The translations under genes and the position numbers were made by a program. Under the pieces are notes generated by a model, which did not search any database, was not told where the DNA came from, and was given only the letters and a program-made list of their open reading frames with translations. Of a DNA stretch of 64,000 bases, positions 48,040 to 58,457 are shown piece after piece; the first letter of the stretch is position 1; each line of letters starts with the position of its first letter. Source of the stretch: Iris pallida (Eukaryota > Streptophyta > Magnoliopsida > Asparagales > Iridaceae). Where the stretch lies: assembly GCA_029216955.1 (NCBI GenBank), contig JANAVB010006998.1, positions 248,001 to 312,000 on the forward strand, written 5' to 3'.

Positions 48040-48300
48040 ATGAGGTCTTGCGTCAGCACTTCGGGGGCACATTGCTGCAGCTGACATCTGGCTCGATGCT
48101 AAGATCCCTGATGCTGACAATGGACGTGAATTTGGACCCCATGCATTAGAAACAGGTTCATGGGATCTATCACTACCAGCAGTAGATGGTCGAGTACCAC
48201 TTCCACCAGATGATGGACGACCACTAGCAAAGCTTGGTGAACCAACACTGCCCTCAGCATGGAGAGATGACACACTGGAAGTACCCTATGCATTTGGAAG
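48040..48300 (-). pseudogene. Captured MOS1-like (BAT2-N domain) gene fragment inside LTR D
   Basis: The minus-strand translation SVSSLHAEGSVGSPSFASGR, PSSGGSGTRPSTAGSDRSHE, then NAWGPNSRPLSASGILASSQ and PRSADARP matches, by my recall of the family, the N-terminal Ser/Pro-rich region of plant MODIFIER OF SNC1 1 proteins (RPSSGGS-TRPSTA, SRP-SASG, HSADTRP). Upstream in the same frame is NA-stop-GTSS, where the family has NAWGTSS, so Trp is now TAG. No introns are visible in this 260-bp piece. Homology fades below about 48040 although the frame stays open to 47686. The piece lies in the presumed transcribed part of an LTR. MOS1 regulates immune-receptor gene expression in Arabidopsis; this fragment is non-functional. 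Confidence 0.72.
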
Positions 48301-48481
48301 GACAGGATGGAGTGGGAGCTGTCTCCGGAGGATCGCAGCCGTCGGCGGGATCTAAGCGTCGGGAACGACAATTGCGTATAGAGAAAGAGAGAAGGAAGAA
48401 AAGATGGATGGTGGCAACGGGTTTTGTGGACGGGAAGTAGGAGTTGTACATTGTCTACCGGAAAGAAAATAAGAGAAAATT

Positions 48482-48485
<4 letters not shown>

Positions 48486-48562
<77 letters not shown>
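48486..48562. repeat. (TA)n microsatellite in LTR D
   Basis: About 38 TA units. The open frames YIYIYI on both strands are repeat artefacts. Confidence 0.97.
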
Positions 48563-48567
<5 letters not shown>

Positions 48568-49284
48568 TGGCTTTTAGGAAGAATTCTATCAGGATTAGTA
48601 TTTTCCATAGATAAGTATTTATCTTAAACCAAACGTAATTATTTAAAACAATTTATTCTAATCGAAATTCATTATTAGATAATAATATCAAGCTAAATCT
48701 AAATAATTTAATTCGTATGAACTTAATCAAATCAAATAACAAATTTAATATAATCATAATACATTAGTAGATAGAATATTAACTTAAATCGATATCCAAC
48801 ATAATCAAATAATTTTAAATCATATAAATGAAATCTTGAAATTAAATGATTGATCATTATCATAATTTGAAGTAGAAAGGTAAAGAAAATAATATTGATA
48901 TTATCATTAATTAAATCCTATAATTCAAATCTATGGTCAACCTAATAATTTACAAAATAATAATATATTCTTAAATCAAAACGATAATTGATTACTTAAA
49001 TAATATTCGATAAAATATATTTTTATTAATCAAATTCTTATAAAATATTTATAATTTTCAAAATTGTTTTTCGAAGTCAATAAGCTAATAACTCAATAAC
49101 GTCAATAATGAATTTTGAGAGAAAAATATTTTATCTTAAATTAATCATACGGATTTTCTTTTAGAAATACCAAAAATAGCAGGAAAATGACGTGTACATG
49201 TTTCCAAAGAATTTGTTTCAAAATACAAATAAAAGTAGAATAACTAAATAAATAAAGTTTGAAAACACGGGAAGAGGAGTTAAA

Positions 49285-50265
49285 AATCTACCCACCTTAG
49301 AAATAAATTCGTCCTCGAATTTAGGAACAACCAGGGTATTCAGACTTGGTTGATTGCTGAGAGGTAGTAAAAATTTATTACAAAAAAATTTATCGAAAAA
49401 ATAAATAAAATAGGAAGAAAGCGTTTGAAACTCTAAAAACCCTAAAATGCTCTCAACTTCAATTTTGGAACGAGTTTGCTAAGAAAAAAAAATCATAAAT
49501 AAAGTATCGACGAAATCTGCTTTCAACCCCGACAAGTAAAATATATCAATAATAAATGAATAAAATTTCTGAAACTCCGAAAAAAGGAAATCTAGGGATT
49601 TGACCCAATCCTGCCCGAAATCATTCATAAAATATTGTCTAAAATAATACTCCTTATTTAAATAATTCTAGTAATAAAATCGATTGTCAAAATATTGTTA
49701 AGACTAATCCAGATACTTATAGCTGTATATTTTTCACAAATACAATATCTTCTAAAATAACATAGTACCAATTTGAATTTTAATATAACCCTGGATAAAT
49801 AGTAATTCAAATAATCCATGAATAAAATCTCTTCTAAATTTTAAATAAAGATTGGATTCATCAAATCAAAATCAATCCATATTTATTTTAAAAATATTCA
49901 AGATTTTATAAAAATATTAAGAAATGCATTTGGTCGAATCTAAATATAATACAATAATAATTTAATGAAAAATATGTTTATCAAAAGACTTGGAAAATAT
50001 GGTATATTTTATTTAAACAATACATATCTTCATTAGTCCAAGACTGAATCAAACTAACTATAATATAACAAAATAAATTTTAATTGATAATTAATAGTAG
50101 CAAATAACTTAAACGATATTTTATAAATTATAAATCAAAATGGTTTGACAAAATTCTGTTGTCATCAAAATACATTCTATAATGGTTAAAACTGAAATCT
50201 ATTTTAAATTTTTTTTATTAACGTAAAACAAAATAAAACTTTTGGAAGTAGGGAAGTGGGTTTAA
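49285..50265 (-). other. Region between two LTR/purine-tract junctions in D
   Basis: It starts with the purine-tract side ATCTACCCACCTTAGAAATA + AATTCGTCCTCGAATTT and is AT-rich. It ends GGGAAGTGGGTTTAA|TTCTACCCACCTTAAAAATA, a second junction of the same form. The last part resembles 48600-49284. It is probably a piece of another LTR of the same family joined to D. No ORF. Confidence 0.5.
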
Positions 50266-52979
50266 TTCTACCCACCTTAAAAATATTTCGTCTCCAAAAT
50301 TTCAAGAACACGATTAGGCATGACTATGAAGAATAATCAAGAAACTAAAATTTTAATTGACATGATGTCACGATCCGCACCCACTGTGAGGGTACGAGCA
50401 CGTAATAACGCCCAGCCTACGCCGCAGTGTCGACGGTAGAACGCTGTCCTAGGTCACAACATCTAACAGTTAAAGGTAATAAACAGTTATACTCCCCGAA
50501 TGGGGGTGACATAATAGATTATATCTCAATCACAACTAAGGTAGAACAGGATGAAAATAGATAGATAAATATCCAGAATGAAAGCACAGAATTACAGTCC
50601 AGAATTCTAAGAGTCTAAAATAAATACATATCCCAAATATCTCAGAATCTAAATACAGTGATCCAGGAAAGTAAAGACATCCTAGTCTAAGGAGTGTCAT
50701 CCACTGCTAGTAGGTCCAAGTCACTAGTGATGTCTAATGCTGCACCAAGAGGGGTAGACACCAGAGCCTCATCATTCACTGTAAAATTTTTAACAGGTCC
50801 AGTCAGGACGGGAACGAGCACATATCTCTCAACAGTTCATAACAGGTTAGGAGTATAAATCATGCAATAGAGTAAAATACAGGAAATGCTGAAAAGGAAA
50901 TACAGAAAAAGCAGGAGATGTTTGTAACTGAAAGTAAATACATGATAAGTAGATACTGTAAGTGGCTAAGTGATTTAGAGTACAATATGGTTATGTAAAC
51001 GGCTTAGGGGCACATGAATACAACTAAGAGGCACATGAATACAGCTACTGGGGATAATGATCACATAACCAATTCTACTCACCCCGCCCCAATTAATACA
51101 CAAGGATCCATTCAAGTTACGTTATAAGCACATGAATACAGCTAAAGATACGTGACTCATGTAATGAGTAGTACATGAGACACATGAAAGCACATGAGAA
51201 CATGTAAAAACATGAACTAGTACGAGTACAAGGAGTACCTGATGCACATGATAAAGTACATGAACATAAAATACCCGATGCACCCGTAGAGGAATAACAT
51301 CTCAGGAAAGGATCCATATAGTACTAATCCGTAAAGATACGTGTCAGCATCAAGTAAAGTAATCTAGAGCAAGAATATAATCCAGATAAGTATGAAAAGA
51401 TCAGAGAATGTACTCGCCTGCTATCTGAATGTCCAAGATGAAAGTACTGTCCGAGGAGTGGTGTCTGGCTCCTATTAGAACAACACAAGACACAACAAGT
51501 CCAGAATGGTAATAAGATGCACTACAATGCATTCTACATGAATGTAGGTCAATCTAGGCCAAAGTCAACTCTTGGTCAACTCTGGTCAAACTAGGTCAAC
51601 CAAGTCAACCTAAGTCAAACTAGTCTATACTAGTCTATTCTAGGTCTAACAAGGCATCCTAGGTTCTAACAAGACTACACAAGTCTAATCTAGGCTCACT
51701 AGTCAAGCAGACACACATATAGGCCATAGGCTATTAGGCAATACCATGCCTAAGCCAACCATAAATCACATGACATTATCTATATCTAGAATAATACACA
51801 TATATAATTATATAATCTAATATAGGAATACACATATTGATCTATTTATATAAGCTAATATAGAAATTCATAACATATAGGATACTATATGCATATCACA
51901 TATACATTATATATATCCATATTAATATAATATGGTAACACATATTAGCATATAGGTATACCCACAATATACATATATTATCTATATATACATTTCACAT
52001 ATATAAATACATGGAGAATAGGAAGGGATGTGGTGGCATGTGTGAAAATACAAGAGTGTGTGTGTGTATTATTAAGGGTGTCAAGAGAGTTGTGTGTGTG
52101 TTATGCTTGAGGGTGTGAGGTACAAGAGTGTGTGTGATGCATGTGTGAGTGTGTGAGAGAGTTTAGGGTGTGAGTGTTAGGGAATCATGGCAGTGGTGGT
52201 ATGGAATCATGAAAACAGTGAGTGTGGCAGTGTGTGATATGAGAGAGTGAAACCAGTGTACACATTGATATCAAATGAGTGTGTGATATGTAACCTGTGC
52301 ACTTGTGACCCTATGTGCAGTGTCACATGAAATCAGAAAAAAATAGTACAACATGTATATTGTTCAAATCTGGAAACAATGGGTACCAAAACCTGTATAC
52401 AGTGTCAAGGAGTGTTAAATGTGCATCAAGTGTCAAGTGTACAGTCTATGCTCAAAAGAAAAGCGAAGCCAAACATTGCATTAATAGTGAACATAGGAAA
52501 ACAGTTCATAACAGTTTCAATAGGAAGAAACCCATTTCAAAATCACCCATAGTTCTCCATATCAAACAATACTCAGATTTATACATTGAAATCATTTAAC
52601 TCAGTTCATTAAGAACACCAAAAATCAGTTACAAGGAATGGAAGGGAACCCAATATTGTATTCCAGTTCAAAACAGAACCCAAAATCTCTGTTTTCAGTC
52701 TCAACACTAAACTCCAAATTTAAGCCCAAAAACAGTAAACAAATCATCCTAAATTCAACACACAATTAGTGAACATATAGGTGTACCACATTAGGGTTTT
52801 AATCCATGCAATTAACAGTATTAGAATAGGTAAATTAGCTGCCAAAATTTATATTTTAAAATCTGGAAAAACAGAAAGAATATGACTGATATATAGGTAT
52901 CAGAAAAATTAGGGTATTTGTGAAATGATCATCGAAATTAAGCTAATATGCAAATCCAATGGTTGGTAATGTATATTCC

Positions 52980-53480
52980 TATAGTGTACGTGTCTAGCAA
53001 TGTGTTTGTGTCTACCCTAGTGGACACAAACGTGTCCAACAGATTAAAAACATAAAAACAGTACAAACTGTGCAATTTCTTGTGCACGTGTTCCCAGAGT
53101 TCGTGCACACGACACGACACAGATCTCGTGGTCGTGTCCCAGTGTCGAGTAGGACTAGGGCTAGGGCTAGGGCACCTTGACACGTGTCCACGACACTCGT
53201 GCGTACGATACGACACACGTATCAGCGCTGGAAATCGACAGCAGTCGATACAGTATAATCTCAATGTACGGCTTCGTGCGTGTCCGACACGACACAAGAG
53301 GCCCTAGGACTTGACACACGTGGTGTCAGTCAGTGTCCCGTAGTGTGTGTCAATTCTCACATGTCGACGTGTCGTGTCCTGCGCGCAAGTGCACCCGAGT
53401 AGCAGGACAGCTACAGTGCCCGTGCACGTGCGCACGTGTCAGCGTGTTCCCGTGTCCGTGGTGACTCGACACGACACGAA
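52980..53480. repeat. CGTGTC/GACACG-dense stretch in C 3' LTR
   Basis: Dozens of CGTGTC, CACGTG, GACACGAC and GTGCACGTG words on both strands, including several CACGTG G-box cores. Repeated at about 61125-61620 in the 5' LTR and more loosely at 41000-41640 in LTR A. It is downstream of the TATA box on the minus strand. Confidence 0.6.
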
Positions 53481-53984
53481 AACCATACCAAGACACTAGA
53501 AACTCATAAGCGACCTAAGAACCTAATTTTTTATTCAATTAGTTTCCTAAAAATCAATCGAAATGCCCATTGGGGCATTTCATCAAACACTTAATAACAA
53601 GGACTGATACGTGTCCAAATGGGACACAAATTGGACACAAAATCTAGGGTTAGCTTGTCCTACAGTTAGGTTAGGCCTAGGGCTTCCTAGATATGCAATA
53701 AAATCAGCATTTTATGGTGTAGATTGGAATTTACTATATGTGTCAAAATCCTCAAAAAGCTCCAAAGAGAGGTATTCCTCTTGATAGCCAAACTTCTCTA
53801 ATTTGCTCCCAAGCTAAAATTACTCATTACCAACAGCAAGTAGAGTAAAATTAGAACCTATTGCAATTGGTTTGGGTGGAAAAGGAATTGAAATGGATTT
53901 TATAGGATTTAATGAAGATGAAGACTCACCTCTTCTCAAACTTGGAAAATTCCTAATGGAGGCTAGCCCTAATTTCTAGGAGGG

Positions 53985-53997
53985 GATTAAATAGGTG
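53985..53997 (-). promoter_or_regulatory. TATA box in C 3' LTR
   Basis: CCTATTTAATCC on the minus strand; same at about 62121-62133 in the 5' LTR, where it would drive the genomic RNA. Confidence 0.45.
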
Positions 53998-54747
53998 GGA
54001 AGACCTATGTGTGGCCGGCCATGGGCTGTTGGACTAGGGTTAGGGTTGCAATAGGTTGGGTTGGGCCTCTAAGGCTTTAAGTCATAATCATGACTTGTGA
54101 AATCACAAGCCATTTCCTAATCAAATTAAATCCTAATTTCTCCAAAATAATTCTAATGAGTTAATCATCACTAACTTGGTTCAAGCTAAGGTTACTTAAC
54201 CTAACCAAGTAGACATGACCTAGGTTAGCCTCTAGGACAGTCTCCTAAGTCAACACCAGTCAAAGTCAAAACTAGCACCAAATCAATTATACTAAAAATT
54301 ATTGAAAATTCTAATAAATATAATTAATACTAACTATCACTAACCATGGTTAGCTAAGTCTAGCTATGACTAATCTAGGTTGGGTTCAAACCAAGTTAGG
54401 CTAATCACAATACATGGCAATCAATTAAATAATATTAAAATCACACCATTCTTAGTAATACATTAAATTCCAAATAATATATATTAAATTCAATTAAATT
54501 CAAAATGAAAAAAATACCCTCGAACTGGAAATGATAAATGAAACACCTTAATCACATGGCTAGGCTCTAGGTTAAGCCGTCTCTAGTGTTACACTATCAA
54601 AACACCAAAATCATAAGTCATGATTTAAAATAGTTTTAAAATAATTTAAAAATTACCAAAAATTATATCATGATTTAAATATCATTATTCAAAGATTAAA
54701 ATTACAAAATTTTAAAATTACCCTCATTTGGAAAACTGGGTGTTAAA

Positions 54748-54785
54748 ATCCTACCCACCTTAGAAAAATTTTGTCCTCAAAATTA
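54748..54785 (-). promoter_or_regulatory. C polypurine tract region
   Basis: Minus strand AATTTTGAGGACAAAATTTT, then TCTAAGGTGGGTAGGAT directly before the LTR. It is the same arrangement as next to gypsy2, A/B, D and E. Confidence 0.65.
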
Positions 54786-55031
54786 TGATGATCGCACTCC
54801 TTCTAGGTTAAACCCCCAGCAATCAAGGTCAAAAGAGAACTTATCTAAGTCATGCAATTGGAAGGATAACATATAGGATTTTGGTAAGTGGTATCAGTCT
54901 GAGGTCTCATCTAGCCATTTTAGTCATATTAGATCAAAAGCAATCATAAGGTATCAAAATATACAACAATATGGTAGGGTGCATCAATTATCAAAGACTG
55001 GCTAAGATATAGGTCAAGGACTCACCTCCAA

Positions 55032-55733
55032 CTAGGTCTGGTGACTGGAACTCCCTCCCGAAGGCAGAGTCTTGGCTGGGATAAGTGCAGCAGGACAGTC
55101 TTGCAGCCTGTGTGCAGCCGACCCACATAACAGAAACATCCCTCTTCTCTTCCTACAGTAGTCCCATACATGTCCAGGCTTCTTACAGAAGGTGCAGGTA
55201 GGCACTCTCTCAGCTGGCCTCTGCTGAACAGGAGTCTGGACTGGGTAGGCTGGTCTAGGCTGATAGTCTGGGTGCTCACGGGGCTCTGGGTATATACTGC
55301 TCCTCGTCCTCTTAGAACTAGGCTCTCCCCCTGAATGTACCAAATCCCACAGCAGTTGGATCCTGCGGCGCTGCTCCTTCAGGATCTCAGCCTGAACTCT
55401 CTGTGTCTCCAACACATCCCGAAGAATTCTGGATATCTGAGCTCCGTCAGGAAACAAACATGCCGAGGGTATGGTATGGGGTACCGCTCCTGGAGGCAGA
55501 GGAGGAGGCGGGGAAGGACTCTTGGTCTCAGATGAGACTGCAGCTCTCTCCTGAATAACAGGTGGTGGAGAGAAACTCTCTGGTGAGGATGCTAACACCT
55601 TCTCGATGGTGGAAGGTGCCATTACCCTTGGGTCAGCCTGAGGGGTCACTACCTCCTGAGTAATAGGAGGTGGAAGCACACTATCAGTAGCTGTAGCTGC
55701 TCTCAGGCGACAGGCTCGGGTCATGGGTGCCAT
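55032..55733 (-). CDS. Reduced gag (nucleocapsid-type) protein of element C
   Basis: An uninterrupted 233-residue ORF starting MAPMTRACRLRAA. It has a Pro/Ser-rich N-terminal part (20-95) and an amphipathic, probably coiled helix (ISRILRDVLETQRVQAEILK and on, about 100-132) like the Q-rich helix of gypsy1 gag. A Pro-rich linker then leads to a CCHC knuckle, CTFCKKPGHVWDYC (180-193), and a second knuckle, FLLCGSAAHRLQDC (200-213), whose first Cys is Phe. The capsid domain found in gypsy1 and gypsy2 gag between helix and knuckles is missing, without loss of frame. It ends at a TAG/TGA-side stop at 55032-55034. It could bind element RNA and join partner capsids; that is inference. It is the only intact retroelement protein frame in the window. 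Confidence 0.75.
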   Translation of the reverse strand: MAPMTRACRLRAATATDSVLPPPITQEVVTPQADPRVMAPSTIEKVLASSPESFSPPPVIQERAAVSSETKSPSPPPPLPPGAVPHTIPSACLFPDGAQISRILRDVLETQRVQAEILKEQRRRIQLLWDLVHSGGEPSSKRTRSSIYPEPREHPDYQPRPAYPVQTPVQQRPAERVPTCTFCKKPGHVWDYCRKRRGMFLLCGSAAHRLQDCPAALIPAKTLPSGGSSSHQT

Positions 55734-55739
55734 ACTGGA

Positions 55740-56191
55740 AAGAATAAAAACACAATAATCATCAAGGCTATAAGGCAGTCTACCATCCTATATGAAAACT
55801 GGTAATTATCAAAATAAAATAAGATAACTACTAATCATCTATAAAGGGGTACTATAAAAAAATCAAAATCAAAAGTTTAAGGAACGAAAGTCAATAGCAT
55901 TAAAATCCAATCACGATATATGTATAGAGAGTGTGTTAGAGAGGGAAAAGATAGCATTATGTAAGGGTTATGTGGTTTGTGTGTGTGAAATATACATGAA
56001 AGTGTATAGGAGGATTTGGGTCTCAACTATAGCTATCAAGTTACACTATTCATGGCATATTAGTTAAGCATTCTACAAGGCACAAGCTATTTACTCATAA
56101 CATACATGGCTAACCATATATATGTATATCTATATGTATAGAGAGGTAGAGATTTAATTATGCATCTACATACATTATAACATGTATACAG

Positions 56192-56263
<72 letters not shown>

Positions 56264-57544
56264 ATATATATCTATATCTATATAGCTATGTGAACATAAC
56301 ATAGAGATGAAGGGTTAGGTTTTCATGGCAGTTGTGAACATTAGTGTAGAGTGTCAAGTGTACATGGGTTAAAACTTGAAATAAGGGTTCGATCTTTCAG
56401 TTTAGTTCAACATTATATATTAGATCTGAAATTGAACTACACATTTAAAAGCAATGTAAAAATGTTAACATGTATTCAGTTTTCAAAATTTTGGAGAAAT
56501 TCGAACATCAAAACCAACTCAATGTTTACCACAACCACAACCTAACATGTAAGAGTATGAACCTAATATTGTATACCTACACACAACAATGTATACGGCT
56601 CAAAACATTACAATTTAAAACTGCAAATTGAACTAAACACTTAGAATCCAGGGTTAAAGGGTTAATATCATGTACACAGTCTCAGATTTGACAGATTCAA
56701 ACACAACTCAACCAATATCTTTAAGACTTGAACCCCTGTATGTAACATATAGGTGCAGTAATATAAGCAACAACTAATAACATGAAATTTAAATTTTATT
56801 TACGAGATTAATCTGGGAAACAGAGAACTAGTCACTGATACTGTACTATATTAGAAATATTGGGATTTTGAGAAATTAACATCAAACATATTAATATGCA
56901 TTTTGATAGGTTGGTAATCAAGTGTAGCATGCATACGTGTCAGGCAAGCATCTGGGTCCACTATATTCATATAATTTAAGGTAATACAAGAAATAATGGT
57001 AAGAAGAAAATAATAATAAAATCTATTCTGCTTATCTGTTTAAAAGAAGGAACCATTTTAAAACCAGAGCTATAATATCAAATCCAAGTTAAGGTCTAGC
57101 AAAATCATCGATTCATTGTATTAGAAAAAAATTATAGCAAGAAGTTACACTAGATTTATAATAACAGCTAAGCTACCCCCTACTCATACTCCTACTCCTA
57201 AGTTATTGATGTTGGAAAAATAATTTATAATAATAGAAGGGTACGATAGAGATGATATGTTTAAAAACCTTCTCAAGATACAATCTGATAATCATATGCG
57301 TCTGTCCAAAATCATGTTACTCAGAGTCCTCACCATGCCAGTAAGCAAGGCTGCGATAAATGATAGATTCTATAACTGGGGTATGCACCTCTACAATCAT
57401 ATCGTCTGGAAATCTCGCTATGCCGACTAGTATAGCTGCAAGAAATTCCAAATCACATAATCAAGATATGTACATCCGAAGTCAGGTCCCTATGTTTCCG
57501 CCACGCCAGCTAATATGGCTGCGATAAACTACAGGTTCTATAAT
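55740..57544 (-). other. C leader, non-coding
   Basis: Untranslated interior between gag and the MITE. It holds a (TA)n run (56195-56271), GTGTGTG patches and sequence like the LTR interiors (GGGTTAGGTTTTCATGGCAG). From 57060 it matches the A/B leader. No gene. Confidence 0.65.
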
Positions 57545-58108
57545 TAGGGATGGCAATATCCTTCCGAACCCGACGGGGACCCGATTTTTTTACCCGATGG
57601 GGACGGGTTTGGGGATTTAAAAATGGGGATGGAGACGGGGATGGAGATTAAAAAAAATCCCCGATCGGATTCGGGGACGGATATGGGTATAGTACTCCCC
57701 GCCCCGATAAATCCCCGACCCCGATTACTTATATCCATATCCATATGTGCAACCCTTTGGAAATGGTATGTTCTCTTGATCTAACTAGTAATATATATAC
57801 ATATTTATTTTATGAAAACCATTATTAACATGCCATGTAGTTTTTTGAATGAAAATAATTTTTTAAACTTATATAATGTACATAAAAATTTGTTAATCGA
57901 ACGAGAGACGGAGATGAGAAAATTCAGCCCCGAAAGTGCTAACGGGGCGGGGACGGGGACGGAGAATGCATTGTTTAACGGGGATGGGGATGGGGGTAAA
58001 AATAAAACCCGACGGGGAATGGGGACGGGGATGGGGATTCAAACACTACTTGGGGATAGGGATGGGGGATATGGTCCCCGACCCCTACCCGCCCCATTGC
58101 CATCCCTA
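57545..58108. mobile_element. hAT-type MITE, 564 bp
   Basis: Ends are TAGGGATGGCAAT and ATTGCCATCCCTA, a perfect 13-bp inverted repeat. Flanks TCTATAAT (57537-57544) and TCCATAAT (58109-58116) match at 7 of 8 positions, the 8-bp TSD of hAT elements. The subterminal parts are rich in GGGGA(C/T)GGGGA and its complement. There is no transposase, so it depends on an autonomous hAT. The A/B leader lacks it at the same place. Confidence 0.85.
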
Positions 58109-58457
58109 TCCATAATCAAGTAGACGTTTTACCATCCTTGTATTCCCGTCAACATATGTTATTAGAAAATATCGTAACTCAGGCCATAAAATTCATCTCG
58201 ATAGGAAAATCAAAATCAACAACGATCCAACAAAATCAAATTCAATGATCAAGGAGTGAGAGCGAACAAAACAAGGGAAATTATTCAATTTGAAGTTTAA
58301 ATAAGATTCTCAAGGGTCGTCCCAGGAATCTCTCAAGGAATCCTAACTGTAATTGAGTACCTTCAAAAATACCCTAATCCTACTGCAGGCTGTAGTGATA
58401 CTCTAGTTCGAATACCACTACATAAACTCGACCTGCATGGGCCACCACTTAAAAATG
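58109..58457 (-). other. C leader between MITE and 5' LTR, with candidate primer-binding site
   Basis: Non-coding and similar to 43780-43977 in A/B (TCTCAAGGGTCGTCCCAGGA, then ATCTCTCAAGGAATCCTAAC). The shared motif TGGTGGCCCATGCAGGTC is at 58430-58447, 10 bases from the LTR. Confidence 0.7.

Larger units (their letters stand above)
45804..49284 (-). repeat. D 3' LTR, carrying a captured exon
   Basis: The distal end resembles LTRs A and C (CCAGCCTACGCCGCAG...GACGGTAGAACACTGT). The shared LTR block is at about 46084-46114. A region at 46640-46900 is homologous to 35440-35690 of element E, inverted. The MOS1-like fragment (48040-48300) and a (TA)n run (48486-48562) lie upstream of that on the transcribed strand. 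The part from 48600 to 49284 is AT-rich and empty. Confidence 0.65.
50366..54747 (-). repeat. C 3' LTR, 4382 bp
   Basis: Contains, from its 3' end, the shared block (about 50779-50810) and the W-box cluster (51545-51625). Next come an AT-rich ATATA/TATAC stretch and GTGTGTG runs (about 52040-52180), then a region packed with CGTGTC/GACACG (52980-53480). The TATA box is at 53985-53997 (CCTATTTAATCC). ORFs 52315-52599 and 52938-53297 recur in the other LTR as duplicates and have no family match. Confidence 0.9.

Noticed and set aside
48099..48627. ORFs reading YIYIYI on both strands, also at 56087-56302
   Set aside because: They are translations of (TA)n microsatellites.
53150..53175. CTAGGGCTAGGGCTAGGG as an interstitial telomere repeat
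   Set aside because: Three units only, not the plant TTTAGGG unit, and a word-rich LTR region with similar strings explains it. The 5' LTR copy has two units.
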